Positions 30,001 through 42,000 of a DNA stretch of 64,000 nt are shown piece by piece. Made by a program: the position numbers and the translations under genes. Origin of the DNA: Anthopleura xanthogrammica (Eukaryota > Cnidaria > Anthozoa > Actiniaria > Actiniidae); contig CAXHSA010000064.1 in the NCBI GenBank assembly GCA_964019055.1, forward strand, positions 1 through 64,000. Reading direction: 5' to 3'. The number at the start of each line of letters is the position of its first letter. The first letter of the stretch is position 1. Below the pieces are notes generated by a model. That model searched no databases. It saw only the letters and a program-made list of their open reading frames with translations, and was not told the DNA's origin.

Positions 30001-33000
30001 TGGTGTTAATGGAAGTACCGTGTTCCCAGACTGTAAGACTTCTACTGTAACTATAGCCAGCAATGACGGTAAGAGATGCATCGGTTATTTTGAACAAAAT
30101 AATTAAATATCGTGTCTTGTATAGACCGTTTTCACTGAGTCCCTAGAGAGTTAACAGACAATATATATGCATGTGTTGGTGTACCTAACGAAAGAAACTA
30201 TGACAAAGTTATGGCGGCTGTGACAACATGTGAAAGCGATCTATATTGTGAGAGAGGGAAAAACGACGAAAAAAAGTAAAAGGGTGATGAGTCTGTCAGT
30301 CAGTCAAATATGCATTTCTTATTTGACCGACTGACTAATTTAATTAAATAATTGACAAATTGACAAACTGACTGATAAACTGACTGTCTGACTGACCGAC
30401 TAACTGACTGAGTGACTGAGTGACTGAGTGACTGAGTGACTGAGTGACTGAGTGACTGAGTGACTGAGTGACTGAGTGACTGAGTGACTGAGTGACTGAG
30501 TGACTGAGTGACTGAGTGACTGAGTGACTGAGTGACTGAGTGACTGAGTGACTGAGTGACTGAGTGACTGAGTGACTGAGTGACTGAGTGACTGAGTGAC
30601 TGAGTGACTGAGTGACTGAGTGACTGAGTGACTGAGTGACTGAGTGACTGAGTGACTGAGTGACTGAGTGACTGAGTGACTGAGTGACTGAGTGACTGAG
30701 TGACTGAGTGACTGAGTGACTGAGTGACTGAGTGACTGAGTGACTGAGTGACTGAGTGACTGAGTGACTGAGTGACTGAGTGACTGAGTGACTGAGTGAC
30801 TGAGTGACTGAGTGACTGAGTGACTGAGTGACTGAGTGACTGAGTGACTGAGTGACTGAGTGACTGAGTGACTGAGTGACTGAGTGACTGAGTGACTGAG
30901 TGACTGAGTGACTGAGTGACTGAGTGACTGAGTGACTGAGTGACTGAGTGACTGAGTGACTGAGTGACTGAGTGACTGAGTGACTGAGTGACTGAGTGAC
31001 TGAGTGACTGAGTGACTGAGTGACTGAGTGACTGAGTGACTGAGTGACTGAGTGACTGAGTGACTGAGTGACTGAGTGACTGAGTGACTGAGTGACTGAG
31101 TGACTGAGTGACTGAGTGACTGAGTGACTGAGTGACTGAGTGACTGAGTGACTGAGTGACTGAGTGACTGAGTGACTGAGTGACTGAGTGACTGAGTGAC
31201 TGAGTGACTGAGTGACTGAGTGACTGAGTGACTGAGTGACTGAGTGACTGAGTGACTGAGTGACTGAGTGACTGAGTGACTGAGTGACTGAGTGACTGAG
31301 TGACTGAGTGACTGAGTGACTGAGTGACTGAGTGACTGAGTGACTGAGTGACTGAGTGACTGAGTGACTGAGTGACTGAGTGACTGAGTGACTGAGTGAC
31401 TGAGTGACTGAGTGACTGAGTGACTGAGTGACTGAGTGACTGAGTGACTGAGTGACTGAGTGACTGAGTGACTGAGTGACTGAGTGACTGAGTGACTGAG
31501 TGACTGAGTGACTGAGTGACTGAGTGACTGAGTGACTGAGTGACTGAGTGACTGAGTGACTGAGTGACTGAGTGACTGAGTGACTGAGTGACTGAGTGAC
31601 TGAGTGACTGAGTGACTGAGTGACTGAGTGACTGAGTGACTGAGTGACTGAGTGACTGAGTGACTGAGTGACTGAGTGACTGAGTGACTGAGTGACTGAG
31701 TGACTGAGTGACTGAGTGACTGAGTGACTGAGTGACTGAGTGACTGAGTGACTGAGTGACTGAGTGACTGAGTGACTGAGTGACTGAGTGACTGAGTGAC
31801 TGAGTGACTGAGTGACTGAGTGACTGAGTGACTGAGTGACTGAGTGACTGAGTGACTGAGTGACTGAGTGACTGAGTGACTGAGTGACTGAGTGACTGAG
31901 TGACTGAGTGACTGAGTGACTGAGTGACTGAGTGACTGAGTGACTGAGTGACTGAGTGACTGAGTGACTGAGTGACTGAGTGACTGAGTGACTGAGTGAC
32001 TGAGTGACTGAGTGACTGAGTGACTGAGTGACTGAGTGACTGAGTGACTGAGTGACTGAGTGACTGAGTGACTGAGTGACTGAGTGACTGAGTGACTGAG
32101 TGACTGAGTGACTGAGTGACTGAGTGACTGAGTGACTGAGTGACTGAGTGACTGAGTGACTGAGTGACTGAGTGACTGAGTGACTGAGTGACTGAGTGAC
32201 TGAGTGACTGAGTGACTGAGTGACTGAGTGACTGAGTGACTGAGTGACTGAGTGACTGAGTGACTGAGTGACTGAGTGACTGAGTGACTGAGTGACTGAG
32301 TGACTGAGTGACTGAGTGGCTGAGTGGCTGAGTGGCTGACTGACTGACTGACTGACTGACTGACTGACTGACTGACTGACTGACTGACTGACTGACTGAC
32401 TGACTGACTGACTGACTGACTGACTAGTTGATTGAAAAACTGACTGACGGATTAACAGGATGGATGCATGCGATGGATGGATGGATGGATGGATGAATGA
32501 ATGGATGGATGGATGAATTGACCGATTGAATTACTTTCTGATCTTTGAATATTTTCATTTCAGTGAAGATATTCTGCAGAGATCGAACAGGATTTCAGAG
32601 TGTTTACGAGAACAAAGGTCCTGTACTCATGGAGTTCACGCGAGAAGGATTGCTACAATACAACCACACAATGAGGTATGATCGGATCTTACCCTAATTC
32701 ATTATGATCACGTCACATTTATCAACTAGCTGTGAAAAGAAGACAAGCACTTAATTAAGACCTTACGAAAGGCGAATTTGAATAACTTATTAAAGAGTAA
32801 TAATAACTAACTTTGGCCGAGTAGAGCTGGAACATATTAGATTCGAATGTGAACGAACTTTTCGAATGATACAAATTCGTGGGACTACAACAGAAGGTCA
32901 AATAGACTGAACGACAAGTAGATATAGAATGAGGCTTCTACGCCACTTGTGCTCCGGAGCAGGCCGGAGCAGGCCGGAGCAGGTCGGTGCTCTCCCCGGG

Positions 33001-36000
33001 CCCCTCTCCCGGCCCGTAGGGGGAGGGGGTGGTTAGCGTTAGAGTCATATCTATTTTTAGATTCGAGGATTGCACCACACAATGCAATGAAGGCTGACGT
33101 TTTTATTCATTGTAAATTATTTAATATTTTTCAAAAATATAAACTCCTTGACGGGGAATCGAACCCCGGTCACTTGCTCGACAGGCAAGTATACTAACCA
33201 CTATACTAACAAGGATTTTGATGTTAGTTCTTCATCATAAAATATATTTGTCTCACGACTCGGGAACGAACCAACGACCAACAGATGGCTGTTTTTTACA
33301 CTACAGTCTGTCGCTCTACCAACTGAGCTATCATGAGATGTATACTTTTACTCTTCATTAAAACCCTATATTAGAGGTTATCCAAATAATATAGACTGAT
33401 TGATTGATTATACATCATGAGTAAGGATGCTGTTTTGTTTCATCTTTCTTTATCTTGTTGGATTAGCCTTGGATTCATACCCCTACTCATTCCCCAGAAT
33501 AAGCTAAAGCTACCTTTTTAATAAAATATGATGACCTTAATGGGATTCGAACCCATAACTTCTGATCTGGAGTCAGAGATGCTTACCATTACACCATAAG
33601 GTCCTTTTTGGTTCCAAACAGCTAAAATTCATAATTATGTTACTAGCCTGGATGGGAAGACACTTTTCTGCAGGTGGTATTTCTAATTTGATTGTACACA
33701 TTAATCTTCGAGATACTGATTTATTGTTCATTATGTACACATAAATATCACATTGTACTTTACTTTGTTTAAGCAAACAAAAGCTATTGTTTCCATCAAC
33801 ACACGATGTTTATCTTGGATTTGTCAAAATCAATTTTGAATAAATTTGTTTTCGGAGGCTGTGTTTTGAGTGTCACTGGAAATATTTTTCTATGTTTCAG
33901 AGAAAAAATATGATCTTAATGGGAATCGAACCTATAATCTTCTGATCTAGATTCGAAGATTTATCGCGATTTATTGTATGATTATATTTCTCGTTCAGTG
34001 GCAAAGCTTTTGTCAAGGTTCTTTATTAATTTTGATCTCAATATTACAACTTAGAATTTTTCCCACTTGGGCAATGACTTGACCATGGCTTTCAGTCTTT
34101 GTGAACGACGTGGAGGCTCTAAGACTACATCTTTGTATTTATGGGCGTCCTGATAACTAATCCACTTGATGGGTTTTTCTTTACTTGATGGGGGAGTGGG
34201 TGGAAAATTAAGTGGGGTTGGAAGAGATCGTGTTTTAGGGGTGCTGGAAGAAGAGGGTTGATCAAAACCCGTCGTGGTTTTTAAGGGAGTAGAAGGAACC
34301 TCGGCTATACTGGGTTCAAAAGAAGGGGTTCTAATTTTAGAGGTTAGTCGCTCTAGGAGGGAAGGGGTCTTGTGTTTAGGCGTTACATAGCCACTGTCAC
34401 TGGTGAGACTTATTGAGGGAACGTTTTCTGGAGTTGTTGCATTAGTGGGAAGCCTAGGACCAGCTGAGGGTGGTGTCTGTAATGTTTGCACCATTTCCAA
34501 CCTTGATTTGTGTGGCAAACTACTTCGTTGAAGCTGCTGTTCTAGATCGAGGTATCGATTGTAGAGTTGCGTATATTCTTTGAATTTTAGCTCCGCAGGG
34601 ACATTGGGTTCCTTTAGAATACTAGCCATCTGCTCCTCTAAATTCTGCAGTATTTTGAGTATGGGTGACTGTAAATAGCTCTGACGTTCGAAATAGTTGG
34701 CAATAGATTGCATGACTTCTGATTGTCCACCATGCTGTGATGTTGTCGTAATATGGTTCGACTGTAAAACAACATGATCACTAGGGAGAACATTGGTTCG
34801 AAGTCTGCACTCCTCTTGAGTATTGGGTTTGAGATCCACAAACAGATATCCGTAAGGTCGTTGGACAGCGGCCTCGTACTTTTGAATAAACTGTTCTGTT
34901 TTTCCCGGGTACATCTGTTTCCCCAAAGTCATCATTTGTAGCTTGTCTCTTGGGTTTTTAAATAGAACAAAGTACGCACCGTTCAGACTCAAAGTTCGCA
35001 TGATTTTTCCTTGGAAATAAAGGTTTTGTAGGAGGAAGATGACACTGAGGTTGCGATGGTGAGATCCTTTGGTGAATAAATTCATGATTCTTTTGTCGTT
35101 GGACGTTTCGGTCATTTGGTCATCAATCACGATCACATTATTAATTTGAGGGTCAAAATAACTATCTTCATCTAAGTCGTACGGTATGCCTTTAACAAAC
35201 TCTATGCCTGGCACTGTCTGTAACATGTCTTCATAAGCAGGTTGCCATTGGGAATAACTCCAAACGATTCGTTGTGGTGGGGGTGTTATTACTTTTCTCG
35301 CACGTTCGAGCAGATTCTGTACCCAAACTGTTTTACCTGATCCAGTCATTCCTGCCACTATGGCCGTAAAGGGGTGTAGCAATTGAAACCTGTCGCATTC
35401 TATGTCTTCAACATTTCGAGTCTGAGGGTAGGGACTAAACCGCTGACCAATTGTTTGCATATGTTTTCCTTGAAGTAAGAGTGCTCGCTCAGGACCACTG
35501 ATCTTGTGGACACGAGTTAAATGAGACCATACATGTTGCACGGACTTGCCACAAATAGGCCACAACCGCCCCATCTCGTGTCTTTGAAGAATGAGACTAA
35601 TTCTTGAAGGAGACGCTATTTTATGATAGACCTTGCTCGGCTCTTAGGCTCGGAGCTTTAAGGCTCGGCTCGGCTCGTATTGGCTCGGCTCGGCTCATAT
35701 AGGCTCGGAGCCTAAGGGCTCAGCTAGATCGTAGGCTCGGCTCGGCTCGTATAGGCTCGGAGCCTAAGGGCTCAGCTCGATCGTAGGCTCGGCTCGGCTC
35801 GTATAGGCTCGGAGCCTAAGGGCTTGGCTCGTAGCTCGGCTCGGCTCGTATAGGCTCGGAGCCAAAGGGCTTGGCTTGTAGGCTCGGCTCGACTAGGCTA
35901 GGTTAGGTTGAGATGCCATTCTGCGAACCCAATTTTGTTTCAAAGGGTAAATCATGAATACACTCTCTTTCGTGACGTGCAAGATTAGGTTGGTACAATA

Positions 36001-39000
36001 TAGGTTGGTATAATAAACTAGAATAAATAGTAGATGCATCTCAGATAATTTACTATTTCAACACGTCTTTCGAGGAGAGAACATGAGTCGACTACTTGTT
36101 GATAATTTTGGCTATTTGCATTTTTTTAGTTCGTTGTCCTGAACCTCAGAGAAAAGTCTTGCTCGCTACTGCCACTCCTGAACAAGTTCATGTAGTGTGC
36201 GAGGTCTGTCATAATCTATTGAAAGGAGTTATTCCACTTACTTACTCTCAAAAAGAAACATTGAGATCTCATGCTAATGACATCAGAACGCTAGCAGACT
36301 CATCAGTGCCTTTCAAAACAAAGAAAATAATTTTGGCCCAAAAGGGCGGCAGATTTGTAAAAGATATTGCATCACCTTTGGCTGGGGATGTATTCTTGCT
36401 ATAAATAGTCCTTCGTAATCCCTCGATATTCATTTGGATCTTGTTAAGACATTAGTGATCATCATGAAGCGAAGATATTCTGAAAATTCCAAGGAAGATG
36501 TATCAGACTCCGAGGCCTCTAGTGAGGAGGAGCCTTTGGACAATTAATGAAATTGATCAGATGGTACAGGAGCTTTCCAAAAGCATACCCAGGGAGAAGG
36601 TACTAAATGTACTCCACAGTATGGCCGCTTCTAAGGACATTTTGTATTGGAATTTGCATGGAGAAATGACTTATCATCAACGACGAATCCCAGTCACAAG
36701 CATGAAGGAATTAGTTGAATATGCTTTATTACCTTACAACCCAGATGTAAGACCACCCAGAGGTTTAAAAACGTTTACTAATGGATTGGTAGAACTGGGC
36801 ATTAACAAACATCTAATTGGCAATCAGAAATTGTTGGTAGATCTTGTTGCTACGCAACCGGAAGATGAAGACACGGATGAGAGTGAGACTGAAAGTCAGT
36901 CAACTGATGATCAATCCCATAATCATGAACCGGATGATGAAGAAGAGGAAGAACAAAGTAGTGATGATGAAGAGGGGGAACAAGAGGAAGAACAAAGCAT
37001 GGACGAGGAATCGAATTCTGATGAAGAAGAACAAAGACAGTGTCACGTTTGTCAAGAACCCCGACAGTTTCTCAAGATATCTGTAGTGCGGTGCCCAACT
37101 TGCCATTGGCATGAAGGTCACTCTGGTCATCTAAACGATGTAGTTTATTGTGACATTTGTACAACCGTTTTCCCAGCTAATCTACAGAACACAAAGAAAA
37201 CATTTTACTGCTGTAATGACTGCGATTCTATTCACCAGATGTCGTTAAAGTCAAACAGATTGAAACTCATTGTACCAAAACATGAAGACGAACAAATGGA
37301 AAAAGAGGGAAACCACGGAACGAATCTCGAATACCTTCCTTCATTACCCAAGTGGGAAAAATTCTAAGTTGTAATATTGAGATCAAAATTAATAAAGAAC
37401 CTTGACAAAAGCTTTGCCACTGAACGAGAAATATGATCATACAATAAATCGCGCAGTTATTGTCTATTACGAGGACAATTATAGTGTAATGGTTATCACG
37501 TCTGACTCTAGATCAGAAGATTATAGGTTCGATTCCCATTAAGATCATATTTTTTCTCTGAAACATAGAGAAATATTTCCAGTGACACTCAAAACACAGC
37601 CTCCGAAAACAAATTTATTCAAAATTGATTTTGACAAATCCAAGATAAACATCGTGTGTTGATGGAAACAATAGCTTTTGTTTGCTTAAACAAAGTAAAG
37701 TACAATGTGATATTTATGTGTACATAATGAACAATAAATCAGTATCTCGAAGATTAATGTGTACAATCAAATTAGAAATACCACCTGCAGAAAAGTGTCT
37801 TCCCATCCAGGCTAGTAACATAATTATGAATTTTAGCTGTTTGGAACCAAAAAGGACCTTATGGTGTAATGGTAAGCATCTCTGACTCCAGATCAGAAGT
37901 TATGGGTTCGAATCCCATTAAGGTCATCATATTTTATTAAAAAGGTAGCTTTAGCTTATTCTGGGGAATGAGTAGGGGTATGAATCCAAGGCTAATCCAA
38001 CAAGATAAAGAAAGATGAAACAAAACAGCATCCTTACTCATGATGTATAATCAATCAATCAGTCTATATTATTTGGATAACCTCTAATATAGGGTTTTAA
38101 GGTGGCTTCCTATAGTATTTTTCAGACCATACCTTTCATTTTCATTTGGCTTATTCATAGTCTTAACTTATACCTATATACTTGATTTTTGGACCAGCTA
38201 TAGAGCTAAGTTGAAATTTTAAAATGATATTAATTTTAGCTTGATTGACGTTACCTTGGCAACGATAAACAAATATTGTTGAAATTGGTTTTTATCGAAT
38301 AACTCTAAAACTCGATGAGACCTAGACAAGCGGCAAACGACATCATCTACTTCAAGCTATTGCAAACCGATTCCAACTATTTTAAAGAAAATCAATCTGT
38401 TAGATTTCAAGTAATTCGCCGAAATATTCTAAAGCCGTGATTTTCGCACATTGAAAGTTACGGCGGCCCGAGAGATACTCACAAAAACCGAATTACTATT
38501 AAAATACTCCAAAACAAACCCTTCCTAATACACTAGGATAAATTTTACCTGGCTAACATGTTCAAATTGATGCCAGAATAACTTTCAAACGAATGCATAT
38601 TTTTGCTCGATATGGTAGGAGTGTATTTATCAAAATATTCACGCAAGGAAAAAAAAAATCTCTGGTTTGAACGAGAATTAACTTTTAGTATTTTGCCAGT
38701 AGGTAGTGTATTAGGAAGGGTTTGTTTTGGAGTATTTTAATTGTAATTCGGTTTTTCTGAGTATCTCTCGGGCCGCTGTAACTTTCAATGTGCGAAAATC
38801 ACGGCTTTAGAATATTTCGGCGAATTACTTGAAATCTAACAGATTGATTTTCTTTAAAATAGTTGGAATCGTTTTGTAATAGCTTGAAGTTGATGATATC
38901 GTTTGCCGCTTGTCTAGGTCTCATCGAGTTTTAGAGTTATTCGATAAAAACCAATTTCAACAATATTTGTTTATCGTTGCCAAGGTAACGTCAATCAAGC

Positions 39001-42000
39001 TAAAATTAACATCATTTTAAAATTTCATCTTAGCTCTATAACTGGTCCAAAAATCAAGTATATAGGTATAAGTTAAGACTATGAATAAGCCAAATGAAAA
39101 TGAAAGGTATGGTCTGAAAAATACTATAGGAAGCCACCTTAATGAAGAGTAAAAGTATACATCTCATTTTTTTTATTTTTTTTATTTTTTTTATTTTTTT
39201 TATTTTTTTATTTACAACTTATCGAGTATCACACTAAGTGTGATACCCTAGAAGAAATACATGATACATGCAATACATTTTCCAATAAAAACAATAAATA
39301 TACAGTTCAGATTATTTACAACTTATATTTATAACTTATTAGATTTTTTGATATATATATTTATTATATGGCTACGATAGTACGCGCGCTATGATTGGCT
39401 GATTTCCGGTCTGAGATTTTCCCATCTCAGACCGTTACCATGACAATTGGTCCGGATCGTATATCAAATTTGCGAGTTTGTTTACAATTTTCACGTCGCG
39501 AAATTTGACATTTTTTCTCGTTAAACAAGAAATTTATAAGCAAAATAAAACAAAAAGCGAACAAAGAAATTATGAGCTACGAAGAGGACCATTCTCCGAG
39601 CAAATTTTACTACCCTGACGAGCTCGAAGTGGACATGAAAATCTTGTTTTGACTTCGCGTGAGGTTCGCTGGTCGTCAAATATATTTTTTTCAAAGAACC
39701 AAGTCTTTTTACTAAGTCTTAGCCTTTTTTCTTGAAATGGGATCAAAAACAAAAAATCAAAGCTTCAAATATCGGTTTTTTGGTTCACAATTAAAAGATG
39801 AAAAAGAAGAAAAAGATGATAAAAATCTAGAATGCAGTAAAAACGACAAACTATCCAAGTTTTTCTGACAATGTTTGCCGAACCAACGTCCTTGGCTTGT
39901 CTGAGAGTTTCTCCAGCTAGTTTACACATTTCTTGACGATTTTTTTACGAAATATTAGTTAAAATTAATGAATTTACCTTCTATGAAGTGTTTTCTACAG
40001 AACTGAAATATCATTCTTGCAGTATAATCAGGTTTTTCTGGTCTACAGGCCACTTTTTCTCTCACTGAAGTTTCAGTCACGAAACTTCATCGTAAGATTA
40101 AGAATCTTCCCTCGCTTTCCCTCGCTAAATCTTCTTTAGCAAGTCGCTAAAGTCGAAAAATTGTTTTTGTTCACTTTAAGACAGACATGACTTCGATTAA
40201 ACGTATTTTTCGCATTGCAAAAATAAGAAAAAAATACTTCTTGATCCATCTTTGACTACATTATTGAAAACCAACAATATGAAAACACAGCTCCTAACAG
40301 TCAAGAACAGATTGAAAACTTCGTTACAAACCAGAAAGCTAAAAATACGATTAGAAAAACCAAGTCGGACATGAACATACTCCATAAATATTTAAACAGC
40401 CTTGGAAAAAACACAGAGATTGAAAGCTTACCAGCTAACGACCTATAGACCATCTGTTAAACAAGTTCTTGTTTAGTTTGTTCCACTTCGATGAATGAGC
40501 TTAGTTCTATTACGATTGTTTTAAAAAAACAACTTAAAAACATTTAAAATCAGTGCTTGAACTTCTGTGACATCGGTCTGAAGGGTCTTTAAAGTTCTTT
40601 GTGTAAAAAAATAGCAGTTTCCTGATGTAATAAACGCAAGATTTGGCAGTTTGACTTTATTTGTTTTGCTAGTTGGAAACGATCGATACCTAGCCTGGCC
40701 AATCGATATTCACGCGATACCGGAAGTTCGCGTGTTTTTTATCGACGCAGCTAAAAAAAAACAGCCATATAATAAACGATTTATTAACCTCGCTTGCTCG
40801 GTCTTTACGAGAAAATATCAGACCTCGGTCTTTTTTGTACGGACCTCGCTGCGCTCGGTCCGTACTGTCAATACCTCGGTCTGATATTTTCCCGTACAGA
40901 CCTCGCGCTCGGTTAATAATCCTTTAATATTATTATTATTATTTTTTTTTTTGTTCCATGTGATTTTTTTTCTATCCTTTACATATCTATTTGCATTTAC
41001 TATTCTATAAATTGATTCTATTGTTTTAGTTGTTTGTATGTGTAGACACAAACACACGCACATAAACACAGAAAAAAAAAAGAAAAACTGACAATAAGAA
41101 CAGAAAGCACACACATTTTTGCACTGTGAAGACGTGGGAAGAGACTAATTAATCCAAACTGTTCAATCTGTCTTTGAAGTGTTTTTGCTCAAACATTTGG
41201 TAAAAGGGGACCACTTTTTTTCAAATAACAATTGATCGCGTTTCGATTTTGATGAAACTATTTTCTTTTCGAAATCAAATTTAGTTGTTGCATGATTAAG
41301 GAACGTCTGAAAAGTGTAACATTCATCATTTATAAACGCGTTAAACATATTTTGCTTTGCAATTAGAATTAAGTGATTTATTAAAATATTTTTTTTGACA
41401 TTAGTTAGATAGCCATACAATATCAAAGCAGAAGTAATTTCAAGCTCAAGCTTAGGAGTAGAAGAGATTTCCAGCCACCATGCTTTAAATTTGTCCCAAA
41501 AAGATTGAGCTTTTTTACAATGAAAGAAAAAATGTGTACAAGTATGTTTTTCACGATCAAAACAAAAAGGACAAATATTATTTTCAGCAACGCCAATTTT
41601 GAATAAGTAACTTTTTAAAGGAAGTATGTTATGAATAATTTTGAACTGAAACATTGAGAGTTTAATTTCTTTAGTCACAATGAAAGGGAGTGAATATACT
41701 ACACTCAATTCGGAAGGGTTGATACCCGCCTGAAGAATCATAGATTGATTGGTAGGCCCTTGAAAATCTCTACTCGTAAAAATCTGTCTTATGTCTTTTG
41801 CATCCATTTTGGTTATATCCCAAAAAAGTTTCTCCGTATCAGGTGAAGGTTTAGATTTTAAAAACTTTTTGACAGCCTTTATCACCCCTTGATAGGTGAG
41901 AAAATTAGTATGAATGCTATATTTGCTCGTAAAATCAAAGAAGCTTAAAAAGTTATTTCCACTATCTAACAGGTCATCAATAGCTTTAATGCCTCTATCA

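Larger units (their letters stand above)
20407..30135. repeat. Tandem segmental duplication, copy 2 (interrupted by element 1)
   Basis: Starts with tacagttacttgtacc like 15661 and ends ccgttttcac like 20391-20400. The only large interruption is the Polinton-like element 1. High identity points to a recent event, or to an assembly that retains two haplotypes. Confidence 0.95.
32917..34077 (+). repeat. Element 2 left terminal inverted repeat (about 1.16 kb)
   Basis: Starts AGTAGATATAG, then a GC-rich ccggagcagg tandem (three copies here, about two on the right), then the tRNA-Asp, tRNA-Tyr and tRNA-Trp genes and a truncated tRNA-like sequence. Its inner end overlaps the last codons of the ATPase gene. 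Confidence 0.9.
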
